64,000 nucleotides of DNA from positions 5,766,001 through 5,830,000 of the forward strand of contig NC_010506.1 in NCBI RefSeq assembly GCF_000019525.1, read 5' to 3'. The position numbers were made by a program, and so were the translations under genes. Below, one piece after another: positions 18,343-27,491 of the stretch (positions are counted from its first letter, which is position 1; every line of letters begins with the position of its first letter). Below the pieces are notes generated by a model. It had not been told where the DNA came from. It searched no databases and saw only the letters and a program-made list of their open reading frames with translations. The DNA is from Shewanella woodyi ATCC 51908 (lineage in GTDB: Bacteria > Pseudomonadota > Gammaproteobacteria > Enterobacterales > Shewanellaceae).

Positions 18343-19800
18343 CTAATGAGATAGCACCACCTGATCGCGTCCTCTATCTTTTGCCTGATAAAGTGCAACA
18401 TCTACTCGGTTGATCAGATCGGCTCTTGGCTCACCTAGCTTATATTGTGCAACACCTGAGCTGACAGTTATGCCGATCTCATGTTCATTAACACTGATTT
18501 TTCGCTCGGCTATCGACTCCCTAATTCTCTCCGCCATATCCGCGGCATGACTAAGGTCGATATTAGGTAGAAGCAGTAGAAACTCCTCTCCGCCCCAGCG
18601 ACAGACAATATCTTCGCTCCTTAATTGACGCCGGATTATATTTGCCACCGTCTTAATCACCAGATCACCAATACTGTGGCCAAAGTTATCATTCACACTC
18701 TTAAAGTAATCAATATCCAATAAAATAACCGACACAGGTGTGGCTGAGATTTCGGCGTTTTGTAGGGAGTGGGAGAAATACTCCTCAAACATCTGCCGGT
18801 TGGTAGCGCCAGTAAGCTTATCTGTCGACGCCATCACCTCTAACTTTCTCTGGTAACGACCTAAGGTCAAATTCGCAATCACTAAAATCACAACAATAAC
18901 CATCAAGCCAAGCACTATGTTGACCCAGAAGGTATTTAAAATCTTCTTCTCTCCCTCTGCCTCCTCCTGCTCAACCATCAAGTACCATTTAAAATCAGAC
19001 ACCATACGTGAGTTCAGATAGACAGTTTTATTATCTCTAACATAGGAGAAAGAGGCGCTAGGGCTGGTCAAAATACGGGTGGCATACTTCTCGAGTCCCG
19101 GTGAGTTTTGCAGTGTCTGACTGCCTGAATACTGCTCTCCATGCAGGGTTACGTGCCCCTCGGTATCGACAAAATAAACTCGGCGGTTATAACGTTGCTG
19201 ATAGAGTTTTATCAGCTTTTGCACCCGCTCTACCGCTAATCCAACACCAGTCACACCGATAAAATTCCCTTCAAAGTCATGTACTTTATAGTTAACGTAG
19301 ACAACGGTACGGGTTCTATTTGCTGTATCAAGATCGATATTCACCTCATAGGATTCAGATGTTGGCAGCGAGCGAACACGAAAATACCAAGCATCATTGG
19401 GAGCTGTATCTTCAATCTTTTTTAGCACACCTGTGGAGTGGTAATACTTTCGACTTTTCTCTGAGACAAAAAAACTAGTGACGGTATCGTATTTATTTTG
19501 AATCTCTCTCAGATAACGGATCAACTGCTGAGGGTCCTCCTCATCATTGATGGTCCAATCTCTAACAAAGGTGTCTTGCGCCATTAATGAGGAGATAAAG
19601 ATAGGTTGTAATAGATCTTGCTGGATCTCTGAATAGATATTGTCGCTGGTGAGAGGTAAAGTATTCTCTGAAATCTGCTCACTCAGAGAGTCGTGAGCAA
19701 CTTTATAACTGATACCACTAGTAAAAATAAATGCCGTTAGCAAAAGAACCGATAGGATCCAGATAAACCGCTTCTTATCACTCCATACTGCCTTTCCCAT
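18343..19800 (-). CDS. Membrane diguanylate cyclase with periplasmic Cache sensor
   Basis: A 485-residue enzyme predicted to make cyclic di-GMP. The N-terminal TM helix is near residues 13-32. A periplasmic Cache-type domain spans roughly 40-285 (RRVYFVDTEGHVTLHG is the typical strand pair), TM2 is near 290-310, and the GGDEF domain follows from about 330. The catalytic motif is intact as RWGGEEF, with DKLTGATNRQMFEEYF and LDIDYFKSVND as the other landmarks. I see no clear RxxD inhibitory site upstream of GGEEF, so product inhibition may be absent. Confidence 0.94.
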   Translation of the reverse strand: MGKAVWSDKKRFIWILSVLLLTAFIFTSGISYKVAHDSLSEQISENTLPLTSDNIYSEIQQDLLQPIFISSLMAQDTFVRDWTINDEEDPQQLIRYLREIQNKYDTVTSFFVSEKSRKYYHSTGVLKKIEDTAPNDAWYFRVRSLPTSESYEVNIDLDTANRTRTVVYVNYKVHDFEGNFIGVTGVGLAVERVQKLIKLYQQRYNRRVYFVDTEGHVTLHGEQYSGSQTLQNSPGLEKYATRILTSPSASFSYVRDNKTVYLNSRMVSDFKWYLMVEQEEAEGEKKILNTFWVNIVLGLMVIVVILVIANLTLGRYQRKLEVMASTDKLTGATNRQMFEEYFSHSLQNAEISATPVSVILLDIDYFKSVNDNFGHSIGDLVIKTVANIIRRQLRSEDIVCRWGGEEFLLLLPNIDLSHAADMAERIRESIAERKISVNEHEIGITVSSGVAQYKLGEPRADLINRVDVALYQAKDRGRDQVVLSH

Positions 19801-19931
19801 TTACACCTACCCAATACTTTTAATTCATAGCCCTTATATCTGAGCTTTTAATTAACAACGCTTTGAAGCTTAACTTAAAAACAGAATTAATTGCATCAAA
19901 ATTAAGCGAATAGTGAATTTAGAATAAAAAA

Positions 19932-19952
19932 TGCCCCGCTGTTAGCGAGGCA
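19932..19952 (-). terminator. Terminator downstream of the PfkB-family gene
   Basis: Inverted repeat TGCCCCGCT/AGCGAGGCA with one mismatch and a 3-base loop. Read leftward it continues into TTTTTTATTC. It lies about 110 bp after the kinase stop. Confidence 0.7.
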
Positions 19953-20064
19953 AAAATAGGAAGGAAACCTAGGATAATGATCTGCATTGAGTAGATGTCA
20001 TTAATATAAAAGCTAAACACTACAAATTGATGTCAGCGATATAACAGATTAATGACACTGATTC

Positions 20065-20904
20065 CTAATTGTTCAGATACTGCTTCAACCCCTCCCCAGG
20101 TATCGAGCTTTGTGTCGCAACCGCAAACCCAGCCCACACTCCGGCTTCTTTCATGGACTCAAGAATACCTAACCCTGTAGTAAGGCCATGTATCAAACCA
20201 GCCGCATAAGCATCTCCAGCGCCAGTCGTATCAATCACTTCAGACGGCGTAGCTTCCACCTGTTGGCAATCGTTCTCGGTATACAGATAGGCACCATCAG
20301 CACCATCGGTCACAATAAAATATTTAAGAGAGTCTCCAGCGATGGTTAAACCATATTCCCATGGAGAGAGTTGACTACGCCCCTGCATATCAGTTTTCGA
20401 CGCAATCAAGATATCACAGGGCCTAGGACGTTCATCCTTGGCTAATTGAGCTAGTACCAAGCAGTTTTTCAGTGCTGTTTTAGCCCAACTAACACTTCCC
20501 TCAGCCGAGGAGTTGAAATATACCGCATCCCATTGCTGCCACACTGGTGGTGATGCCAGTTCAAATACAGGCCTTTGAGGGCGAATAATCGTGCGCTCTC
20601 CATCGGGAGTCATCACAAGTAGCATCTCACAGGAGTTCTCTTTATGACGTTGAATAAGGTGACAATCTATCCCTTGAGTGCTCGCTTCAGCAAGCAACCA
20701 GTCCCCCACCTTATCTCTGCCAACTTGACTCACAAGGGCAACCCTATGTTTGGCCCAAACCAATCCAATCCCTGTGTTGGCTCCACCACCACCCAGTCTT
20801 TGTCCACCATCTTGATAATGAAAACGCCCGCCCATCTGCAAGGGTCTATCCAGATTCAGAATACGATCACAGTTGAGGTTAGCCACGAGAAGAATATTAG
20901 CCAT
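20065..20904 (-). CDS. PfkB-family carbohydrate kinase
   Basis: A 279-residue ribokinase-fold kinase. The N-terminal signature is GGRFHYQDGGQRLGGGGANTGIG and the C-terminal catalytic signature is DTTGAGDAYAAGLIHGL, with the catalytic Asp in GAGD. It is slightly shorter than ribokinase (about 310), and the substrate sugar cannot be read from sequence. No transporter or sugar-pathway gene is adjacent. It begins 84 bp after a divergent-looking gap from the GNAT gene on the same strand. Confidence 0.88.
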   Translation of the reverse strand: MANILLVANLNCDRILNLDRPLQMGGRFHYQDGGQRLGGGGANTGIGLVWAKHRVALVSQVGRDKVGDWLLAEASTQGIDCHLIQRHKENSCEMLLVMTPDGERTIIRPQRPVFELASPPVWQQWDAVYFNSSAEGSVSWAKTALKNCLVLAQLAKDERPRPCDILIASKTDMQGRSQLSPWEYGLTIAGDSLKYFIVTDGADGAYLYTENDCQQVEATPSEVIDTTGAGDAYAAGLIHGLTTGLGILESMKEAGVWAGFAVATQSSIPGEGLKQYLNN

Positions 20905-20988
20905 AATAGTTCCGAGAAGTTGGCGTCAGAAATCTATAATAGAGTAATACAGGCATAAACCGCATCCTCTTTTAGTCGAAAGGGTAGA

Positions 20989-21390
20989 CTAGCGCTTAAT
21001 GATAAACATACCTTCACTGGCTGGACGGCTAAGTTTAAAACCGAACTTTTCGTACAACTCAGGAACATCAGCCATTAAGGTAATATAGGCGCCCTTTGGT
21101 GCATCTCTTTCAAGGTATTCCATGATGGCTTGCATAAGCATTCTGCCATAACCTCTACCTTGATACGCAGGATCCACCGCGACATCGACAATCTCAAAAT
21201 TCAGTGCTCCGTCACCCACAACTCTTCCCATACCAACGACATGTTGATGAACCAGCACCTGTACCCCAAACAAACTGCGCGGTAGACCCACTCTAGCGGC
21301 TTCAATTGGCCTTGGTGATAATCCAGATATATCTCTTAAACGGGTAAAATCTTCTGCTGACACAAGGGTTTCAATTAACTTTGCATCCAT
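20989..21390 (-). CDS. GNAT-family N-acetyltransferase
   Basis: A 133-residue acetyltransferase with the acetyl-CoA binding motif A in VDVAVDPAYQGRGYGRMLMQAI and the motif B tail PELYEKFGFKLS. Start choice is open: the frame extends to a GTG at 21420 that overlaps the upstream gene. A TTG at 21399 sits 8 bases after GGAGG. The ATG at 21388-21390 (MDAKLIETL) gives the length typical of this group. The gene is third in a leftward run of ABM-like protein, GNAT, GNAT with overlapping or close-packed ends. The substrate is unknown. Confidence 0.85.
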   Translation of the reverse strand: MDAKLIETLVSAEDFTRLRDISGLSPRPIEAARVGLPRSLFGVQVLVHQHVVGMGRVVGDGALNFEIVDVAVDPAYQGRGYGRMLMQAIMEYLERDAPKGAYITLMADVPELYEKFGFKLSRPASEGMFIIKR

Positions 21391-21403
21391 TCTGATCAAC
21401 TCA

Positions 21404-21952
21404 CTAACCTCCGTTACCACTACGCCATTCCGACGCTAACATCGCATACTGAAACTCACTGCCCCAAGCACCTTTAAAGAAGACGTTTTCGATAAAATGT
21501 GCCTCTCGTCGAAAGCCCACTCTTTCCAATAACAACCAAGAGGGAAGATTTTCGCAGTCAGTAGTCGCTATCACCCTATGAGGTTTTAAGGTTGAAAAGA
21601 GGTAAGTTAGCAAGCCAATTACCGCTTCAGATGCGTATCCTTGTCCCTGAAAATCTGGGGCAAACGTAAAACCAATCTCAATCTGCTCTCCATCAATAAA
21701 ATGAACGGCCAGATCTCCCAACATCTGTTTAGAATCCTTAGTTAATATGGCCAGTTGGAACCAATGACCTAAACAACCAAACTCAACTCCCTTGATCTCA
21801 TCAAATAGCGTAAGTGCATCCTGATAACTGTACTCGCTCCAACTTTGGTATTTGGCCACCTCAGGGAGAGCACGATAATCGGCAAACGCCTGTAGATCAC
21901 CAGACTCAAATTGGCGACAGGTAATACGTTCTGTTTGAAATAACGGCTCCAT
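21404..21952 (-). CDS. RimJ/RimL-like GNAT N-acetyltransferase
   Basis: A 182-residue acetyltransferase of the RimJ/RimL type: it begins MEPLFQTERITCRQFESGD and has motif A GFTFAPDFQGQGYASEAVIGL and motif B NLPSWLLLERVGFRREA. Such enzymes acetylate protein N-termini or small amines. The ATG at 21950-21952 is chosen over an upstream one at 22000 because GAGGAG lies six bases before it. The start lies 10 bp downstream of the ABM-like gene stop. Confidence 0.88.
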   Translation of the reverse strand: MEPLFQTERITCRQFESGDLQAFADYRALPEVAKYQSWSEYSYQDALTLFDEIKGVEFGCLGHWFQLAILTKDSKQMLGDLAVHFIDGEQIEIGFTFAPDFQGQGYASEAVIGLLTYLFSTLKPHRVIATTDCENLPSWLLLERVGFRREAHFIENVFFKGAWGSEFQYAMLASEWRSGNGG

Positions 21953-21962
21953 GCACGGCTCC

Positions 21963-22241
21963 TCACTCACGGTAATATGTCCCTTTTGGCGCAGCACCAA
22001 AAAGTGGCATTGCAGCTTGCATCTGCTCAGGTGGAAAACCCTTTACCGACAGTTGATGATGCTCAACTGAATCCCACCTTTCTATCACTGCAAACTCATT
22101 AACCTCTCCCTCTTTACGTAACACTTGATAGGAGAGGCAGCCTTTTGAGCCTTGAATGTAAGGCGCAAGTGAAAGTAGAAACTGGTACAGAGCCTCAGCT
22201 TGTCCCGCTGCTGCTTGAAACTCTCCAACTCGAACAATCAT
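21963..22241 (-). CDS. Antibiotic biosynthesis monooxygenase-fold protein (putative quinol monooxygenase)
   Basis: A 92-residue protein of the dimeric ferredoxin-like ABM fold: MIVRVGEFQAAAGQAEALYQ, the central GSKGCLSYQVLR and NEFAVIERWDSVEHHQLS. Relatives include YgiN quinol monooxygenase, but the fold also serves unrelated roles, so activity is inferred. The ATG at 22239-22241 gives the family length; an in-frame start at 22274 would add a tail not seen in the family. It is the first gene of the run with the two GNATs. Confidence 0.82.
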   Translation of the reverse strand: MIVRVGEFQAAAGQAEALYQFLLSLAPYIQGSKGCLSYQVLRKEGEVNEFAVIERWDSVEHHQLSVKGFPPEQMQAAMPLFGAAPKGTYYRE

Positions 22242-22295
22242 ACTCTCTAGCCTCATCTTAAAACTGATATCCACAAAACTACCTTAAATAGTCTC

Positions 22296-22460
22296 TTAAG
22301 CAAATACCTTAGGAAGTAACTCAAGCTTTCGTACTGCTAATTTTTTACTCGGCCATTTGGCTTGACGTGAAAGCCAATCGTTATGTAAGAGATCTCTCAA
22401 GCTTGTGTCAGAAAAAAGGCTGTCTTAAATATCCACATCGACCAAAAAACGATAAAGCAT
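22296..22460 (-). pseudogene. Possible remnant of a small gene with one in-frame stop
   Basis: Read leftward from an ATG at 22458-22460 the frame gives MLYRFLVDVDI, a TAA at 22425-22427, and then 42 further codons including DLLHNDWLSRQAKWPSKKL and ending ELLPKVFA-stop. The second part has a protein-like composition with little low-complexity sequence. No ribosome binding site precedes the ATG and I recognise no family. It may be a decayed short gene or chance. Confidence 0.22.
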
Positions 22461-22584
22461 TGTTTTTAAATAAATATTACCACTGACTTATCTAAGTGAA
22501 AAAAATCACATCACATTCACTTTTTAACAGAGAATAACTCTTGATAAAATACAATCAAATATCAGGGAAGGTTAAGGTTATTGA

Positions 22585-22794
22585 ATGGAATCAATAATTA
22601 GCATAGATGAATTACTGGGTAATATAGGCACACCAGAGAGTAAGTTAAGACGATACCAGGCCTGCCTTAATGAGTTCGACCGACTCAATTACGATGATCC
22701 CTTTATCAGACAGATCCGTGAGGAAGCAACGAGGTTAGAGCAGAAGATTAAGGAGTCTAAGACGCAAAATACTTGGTTCAAATTTAGGGAGTAG
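22585..22794 (+). CDS. Small hypothetical acidic/coiled protein
   Basis: A 69-residue frame starting MESIISIDELLGNIGTPESK with a good ribosome binding site (AAGGTTATTGA) and its own AT-rich upstream region. It is mostly helical in composition. Residues 37-60 (DDPFIRQIREEATRLEQKIK) have a heptad-like pattern, so a short coiled coil is plausible. There is no signal peptide or membrane segment. It is flanked by converging genes, with the LysR gene ending 46 bp downstream. I do not recognise a family. Confidence 0.65.
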   Translation: MESIISIDELLGNIGTPESKLRRYQACLNEFDRLNYDDPFIRQIREEATRLEQKIKESKTQNTWFKFRE

Positions 22795-22839
22795 GGCGAA
22801 TTTGCAATTGGCCACCAAACCTCTACTGCTCACACAAAA

Positions 22840-23709
22840 TCACCAAGAGTGACGAAAATAATCGATAAAAGCACGGGTCTTCGCCGGCAGATAAGCCAAC
22901 TGCTGGTAATAACCCCACATGGAAAACCGCTGACTTTCTACATAAGTTAAAACAGACATAAGCTCTCCACAAGCAAGCTCCCTCTCAATAATCATCCTAG
23001 GGATATAGGCAATCCCCATCCCCTGCACCGCAGCTTGAATGATGACCTCTGTATTATCACTCACCAACCTCCCTTTCACTTCGACACTCTCCTCACCTAA
23101 ACACCAAAGGTAAGAGCGATTCTCCTTTCCATAACAGAGGCAACTATGTTGAACCAGCTCCTCAACCTTATGGGGGCTGCCATGCTTGTTAATATATTCA
23201 GGTGAAGCAAACAGGCCATTACGGTATTCACACAGCGGCACACCAACAAAAGTACCTGAATCGAACGCTTCTATATGCCTTGCAAGAGAGATATCGGCGC
23301 TGCGCAGTGGTAAGTCATCGTAATCAACCGACAATAACTCCAACTTAATCTCAGGGAAATTAGCATTAAAACCGGGCAACATAGGCATTAACACTCGACT
23401 TAAAACAGGGGCTGGTGCGGCTACAGTCAAGCGACCACTGGGGCTCTCTCCTAATGTAGCGGTTTCATCAACCAAAGACTGCCAACGTCCACTAAGTTCT
23501 CTCACTTCCTGATAAAAGTGCTCACCCGCTTCTGTGATTACAATGCTCCGTGTCGAACGCTTTAGCAGTTGTACCCCGAGCTGAGATTCCAACTCAGCCA
23601 AACGCTTACTTACCGCCGATGGACTGATGTTGAGAGCCTTAGCTGTCGCTACCATGGAACCCAGTTCAACGATTAACTTAAAGAGCTGTGCTCTCTCAAA
23701 TGCCCCCAC
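22840..23709 (-). CDS. LysR-family transcriptional regulator
   Basis: A 289-residue regulator beginning at GTG (23707-23709) behind AAGGGAAATAAT. The N-terminal winged helix-turn-helix includes GSMVATAKALNISPSAVSKRLAELESQLG (about residues 17-45). The remainder is the two-lobed effector-binding domain (GRLTVAAPAPVLSRVLMP onwards). It is divergent from the ABM-like gene at 23818 with 108 bp between, the usual LysR-target geometry, so that gene is the likely regulated target. The inducer is unknown. Confidence 0.93.
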   Translation of the reverse strand: MGAFERAQLFKLIVELGSMVATAKALNISPSAVSKRLAELESQLGVQLLKRSTRSIVITEAGEHFYQEVRELSGRWQSLVDETATLGESPSGRLTVAAPAPVLSRVLMPMLPGFNANFPEIKLELLSVDYDDLPLRSADISLARHIEAFDSGTFVGVPLCEYRNGLFASPEYINKHGSPHKVEELVQHSCLCYGKENRSYLWCLGEESVEVKGRLVSDNTEVIIQAAVQGMGIAYIPRMIIERELACGELMSVLTYVESQRFSMWGYYQQLAYLPAKTRAFIDYFRHSW

Positions 23710-23817
23710 ATTATTTCCCTTTAAGAAATTAATACTTTATGAAACCGTAGATTATCTACTTCAGAATAACAATTAAACTCTACAAAACATTGAAAAGATA
23801 AGTAAGGAAGATTACAG

Positions 23818-24162
23818 ATGCTTATAGTGGAAACCGTTAGCTGGACAGCTAAAACTGGTGTAGAGGCAGAGCAGATGATTGACGCTGTAGAGAAAATGGT
23901 ACCGGACCTACAAAAGGTGCCGGGGTTCAGGTACCAATCTCTCTGCTTAAAAGAACTGATGCCGGAGAGTGATGCAACAGACTCAAAAAGTCAGTGGCTA
24001 CAGCTCTACTACTGGGACACGGTAGAGGCTGCACATAAATCCAATGCCATCATGGCACCTACTGACTCACTAAACCATTTAATCAGCCTAATAGAGCCAG
24101 ATAGCATAGCCATTGATATCTTCACCCCTTTGCAGCAATCGTCCCCACTCACAATTGATTAG
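23818..24162 (+). CDS. Hypothetical ferredoxin-fold (ABM-like) protein divergent from LysR
   Basis: A 114-residue protein beginning MLIVETVSWTAKTGVEAEQM. The alternation of strand (LIVETVSWTAK), helix (EAEQMIDAVEKMVPDLQKV), strand (GFRYQSLCLKEL) and strand (SQWLQLYYWDTVEAAH) fits a dimeric alpha-beta barrel like the ABM family, though similarity is weak. A clear ribosome binding site AAGGAAGATTACAG precedes the ATG. It is divergent from a LysR gene that probably controls it, and is followed by a strong terminator. Function unknown. Confidence 0.72.
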   Translation: MLIVETVSWTAKTGVEAEQMIDAVEKMVPDLQKVPGFRYQSLCLKELMPESDATDSKSQWLQLYYWDTVEAAHKSNAIMAPTDSLNHLISLIEPDSIAIDIFTPLQQSSPLTID

Positions 24163-24175
24163 TAACAGACAACAA

Positions 24176-24204
24176 AAAAGGTTGAAGCTCAGCTTCAACC
24201 TTTT
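24176..24204. terminator. Shared terminator between convergent genes
   Basis: A 14-bp perfect inverted repeat, AAAAGGTTGAAGCT/AGCTTCAACCTTTT, with a 1-base centre. A- and T-runs at the two ends let it work for both the 23818 gene and the HemN-like gene. Confidence 0.88.
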
Positions 24205-24227
24205 AATCAAAAAAATCTTAAAGGAAA

Positions 24228-25565
24228 CTACATATCGCAAGGCTTCAGCGGTTTACGCAGCTGAGCGCGGACATTATCCATGCCCGAGTAAAACTCCTTC
24301 ATCATCAATAGCCCCATCATCTTGCCGTTATCGGTCACAATCAGCTTATCAGGGTCGGTTGGGTCATTCTTAATTGCACCGATCACCTTCATCGAGGTCA
24401 TCTCTTTAAAGAGTGCGGTATCTAAGTTTACACCAAAAGTTTCACGGAAATATTTACGGGACAAACGGCCTGAGAACATCCCCAGTAGGAAGCGATACTG
24501 CATCACATCCTTCTTGCTGTAATTCTTCTGCTGCTCAACACCCATGCGTCCTGCATTAATATTCTCATGGTACTTTCTAAGGGAGAAGTTATTCACATAA
24601 AGGGTGTCATCCAAGAAGCTAAATGACCCAGAGCCCACACCTAAATACTCATCATAATCGATAACGTACTCATCGAAACCTTCGTTGTTAGCCTTACCAA
24701 ACGCCCATGCAGACAGTTGATTGTATTGTCCATTTAAACTATTGAGGATCTGGCGATACTGACGAGCCATATCTCCTTGGGACGCTGCCAGTTTACCTTT
24801 CACACTCTTACGTGTCTGATGCGTGATCATCAAGGGATAAGTGGTGATCTGACGAGGATCTAACTTAGAGGCCATATCTAAGTCATGTTGAATGATCTCA
24901 TCGGTTTGGCCACGGAAACCAAAGATCAGATCGACGTTGATGATAGGAAACAGCTCTTTAGCCGCCATGATCTTATCAAATGTCTGTTGACCCGAGCCGA
25001 ACTTATCCAGCCTATCTGTCATCGCTAGAATATCATCATTAAAGCTCTGCACCCCGATAGACATGCGATCCACTAAACCCTCGAGCTGTTTAAACTCTGG
25101 ACTATCTAAATGTTGAGGATCCGACTCACATGAAACCTCTTTAATATTTGGAAACAGGGTTTTCGCATGCTCAATGGTACGGGCTAGCTCATCTTCCAAC
25201 ACCGTTGTTGTGCCGCCACCGATATACATGGACTCAAAGTCATAACCCAGCGCCTTCACCATATCCATCTCTTTACGCAGAGAGATAAAGTAAGCGCGAG
25301 CCTTATCTTCTTTAAACAGGAAACGGTGGAAGGTACAGAAAGAGCAGAGCGTGTGACAGAAAGGCACATGGGCATAAAGCATATACTTCTTACCCTCTAC
25401 TGGTGCAGGCATCATATCTGCCGACTGAGTATCGAGTCGCAAGTTTCTATCAACATAGAACTGCATCACTCGCTCCATAGAGCTAAGCATCCAGTTAGGG
25501 ACAGTAATATCAGCCTGATAAGGCTTAATAATTTCACTGCCAGCTGATTGAATAATTGACGACAT
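24228..25565 (-). CDS. HemN-like radical SAM protein (coproporphyrinogen III oxidase family)
   Basis: A 445-residue radical SAM enzyme. The cluster motif is PFCHTLCSFCTF (C-x3-C-x2-C, about residues 82-89), followed by the SAM-binding YIGGGTTTV and the HemN-type IGVQSFNDDILAMTDR. The ATG at 25563-25565 with AAGGATCTAT before it is chosen over an upstream start. It resembles oxygen-independent coproporphyrinogen oxidases and HutW/ChuW-type haem-handling proteins more than true HemN. Its own reaction is uncertain. It lies downstream of formate dehydrogenase operon 1, behind a terminator. Confidence 0.85.
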   Translation of the reverse strand: MSSIIQSAGSEIIKPYQADITVPNWMLSSMERVMQFYVDRNLRLDTQSADMMPAPVEGKKYMLYAHVPFCHTLCSFCTFHRFLFKEDKARAYFISLRKEMDMVKALGYDFESMYIGGGTTTVLEDELARTIEHAKTLFPNIKEVSCESDPQHLDSPEFKQLEGLVDRMSIGVQSFNDDILAMTDRLDKFGSGQQTFDKIMAAKELFPIINVDLIFGFRGQTDEIIQHDLDMASKLDPRQITTYPLMITHQTRKSVKGKLAASQGDMARQYRQILNSLNGQYNQLSAWAFGKANNEGFDEYVIDYDEYLGVGSGSFSFLDDTLYVNNFSLRKYHENINAGRMGVEQQKNYSKKDVMQYRFLLGMFSGRLSRKYFRETFGVNLDTALFKEMTSMKVIGAIKNDPTDPDKLIVTDNGKMMGLLMMKEFYSGMDNVRAQLRKPLKPCDM

Positions 25566-25790
25566 ATAGATCCTTAAATTAGCAGTTACAGAGTTTATCA
25601 ACCGTGAAAAAAGTAGAGCTTATGCGATGGCACGGCCAAAATGCAGAGCACAAAAATACCACTTTAGAGTTAATCAAAATGTGAACTGGTTATAAGTTAC
25701 TGCCACCTAACAGAGAAAACTGAGGAATTTTGTTAAGCGAGTCATGTTTTAGTTATTGCTCAATAAATAGCTAAAACCCAGATATAAAAA

Positions 25791-25816
25791 CACCCCGCAA
25801 GTTTCCCTGCGAGGTG
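25791..25816 (-). terminator. Terminator of formate dehydrogenase operon 1
   Basis: Stem CACCCCGCA/TGCGAGGTG with one mismatch. Read leftward it is followed by TTTTTATATC. It lies 35 bp after the fdhC1 stop. Confidence 0.8.
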
Positions 25817-25850
25817 TGTTAAAAAGCTCTTAAGTACTCAACACTAAAGA

Positions 25851-26825
25851 CTAGTCTTTGTATTTAAGCGTACCATTTTCTTTGATCTCATCGAACCAAA
25901 GGTTGTGGTGCTGACTTGCCCAAGTTTCGTCACAGTAGCCAGACACCATACACTCCATACCACCTTCAGACATAACCGTTGCCATAAAGATATGTACGAT
26001 TGAGAAAGCAGTAATGATGATAGCAGCAACAGAGTGAAGCACTAATGCAATTAAGCTTAATGTACGGCTAGGCTCGAACAAGTTCGGGAATAGCAACAAC
26101 ATACCAGAGGCAGAGATCACTAGACCAAATAGGGCAAATGCCCAGAACCATAACTTCTCACCGGCGTTAGCAAAACCAGCATCAGGGTGTTTACCTTTGA
26201 ATGGACCGAAGTTGATGTAACCACCAACCACCATCATCCACTTAAGGTCATACATCTTAGGTAGCTGATTCTTAGCCCATAAGGTGACCATCAATGCCCA
26301 ACCTAACATGAACGGAATCGCCATGAAGTCATGCACCTGTTTGGCACCGTAGACTAAGCCTGCCCATAGACCTTCACCTATGTATGGCTGGAAGAAGAAA
26401 CGCCCTGCCAACAGAGTCAGACCAGTCAAGATCAACAGCAGACATGGGATCGCACCTAACCAATGGATTGAGACATCAAACTTAGACCAGCGGTAGACCA
26501 ACTTACCTGAGTAGCCACCATGTAGCTTAGAGATACCGTTAATCTTTATGAAAACCACAAAGATGATGATCATGCCAAATAGCGCAGCCATTAACGCTGG
26601 CGCTAATAGGTCGCTACGTAGCTCTAGAACACGAAGATCATAGGTATTGATCGGCTGGTTGTGGAACTCACCGTGAGAGGTAGTCTCACCTGTGGCGCCC
26701 GCTTGTAACTGAGACCAGATCTGACCATCAGTAGCAACAGGCTGCTCTGCTCCAGCTTGAGCTAGGCCGATAGCACTGAACATTAGCACTAAGATCAAGC
26801 CAATCTGTTTGAACCAATTGTTCAT
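25851..26825 (-). CDS. fdhC: Formate dehydrogenase cytochrome b subunit (gamma), operon 1
   Basis: A 324-residue membrane subunit that takes electrons from the Fe-S subunit and reduces quinone via b hemes. An N-terminal signal-like segment (residues 1-25, ending AQAG) precedes a periplasmic stretch and a first TM helix near residues 78-98. Then come the FdnI-type four-helix core with haem-ligand His in FDVSIHWLGAIPCLLL, KQVHDFMAIPF and IVHIFMATVMSEGGMECM. At 324 residues it is much longer than E. coli FdnI (about 217) because of the N-terminal extension. It closes operon 1 and has a close paralogue at 31117. Confidence 0.93.
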   Translation of the reverse strand: MNNWFKQIGLILVLMFSAIGLAQAGAEQPVATDGQIWSQLQAGATGETTSHGEFHNQPINTYDLRVLELRSDLLAPALMAALFGMIIIFVVFIKINGISKLHGGYSGKLVYRWSKFDVSIHWLGAIPCLLLILTGLTLLAGRFFFQPYIGEGLWAGLVYGAKQVHDFMAIPFMLGWALMVTLWAKNQLPKMYDLKWMMVVGGYINFGPFKGKHPDAGFANAGEKLWFWAFALFGLVISASGMLLLFPNLFEPSRTLSLIALVLHSVAAIIITAFSIVHIFMATVMSEGGMECMVSGYCDETWASQHHNLWFDEIKENGTLKYKD

Positions 26826-26892
26826 ATTACATCCTTATCTTCCACACCATGTCGCCATGGTGTGGATAATTGGGCTGAATACAGGCTAGGGA

Positions 26893-27462
26893 TTAACCCC
26901 AGATTGCATTTTTAGAGCCACGGTATGCAACACGCTCACGGAAGATTGAAGAGATAATCTCTGCATCACCCGCAAGTAACGACTTAGTCGCACATAGCTC
27001 AGCACACATAGGCAGCTTACCTTCAGCGATACGGTTAGAACCGTACTTCTGACGCTCAGCATCTGAGAAGTTCTCTTCTGGGCCACCGGCACAGAAAGTA
27101 CACTTGTCCATCTTGCCACGGCTGCCAAATGCACCCTTCTTAGGGAACTGAGGCGCACCAAATGGGCAAGCGTAGAGACAGTAACCACAACCGATACAGG
27201 TATCTTTGTTGTGCAGTGTTAAGCCATCTTCAGTCTTGTAGAAGCAGTTTGCAGGACACACAGCCTGACAAGGAGCGTCGGTACAGTGCATACATGCCAC
27301 TGATATAGATGCTTCACCTGGCACACCATCATTGATGGTAACAACGCGGCGACGTTGAATGCCCCACTCTAGAGCTGAGTCGTTTTCGTTCTTACATGCT
27401 GTGACACAACCATTACATTCGATGCAACGCTTGGTATCACACAAAAATTTCATTGTAGCCAT
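26893..27462 (-). CDS. fdhB: Formate dehydrogenase iron-sulfur subunit (beta), operon 1
   Basis: A 189-residue ferredoxin subunit with four 4Fe-4S clusters: CIECNGCVTACKNEN, CMHCTDAPCQAVCPANC, CIGCGYCLYACPFGAPQFP, and CTFCAGG with a later PMCAELC. It links the catalytic subunit to the cytochrome b. It lacks the C-terminal membrane anchor of E. coli FdnH. Start at 27462 with AGGAGAAATGCCGTT upstream. It lies 29 bp after fdhA1. Its paralogue at 32182 is nearly identical through the cluster region. Confidence 0.95.
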   Translation of the reverse strand: MATMKFLCDTKRCIECNGCVTACKNENDSALEWGIQRRRVVTINDGVPGEASISVACMHCTDAPCQAVCPANCFYKTEDGLTLHNKDTCIGCGYCLYACPFGAPQFPKKGAFGSRGKMDKCTFCAGGPEENFSDAERQKYGSNRIAEGKLPMCAELCATKSLLAGDAEIISSIFRERVAYRGSKNAIWG

Positions 27463-27491
27463 AACGGCATTTCTCCTAGCTAATTCTGCAC

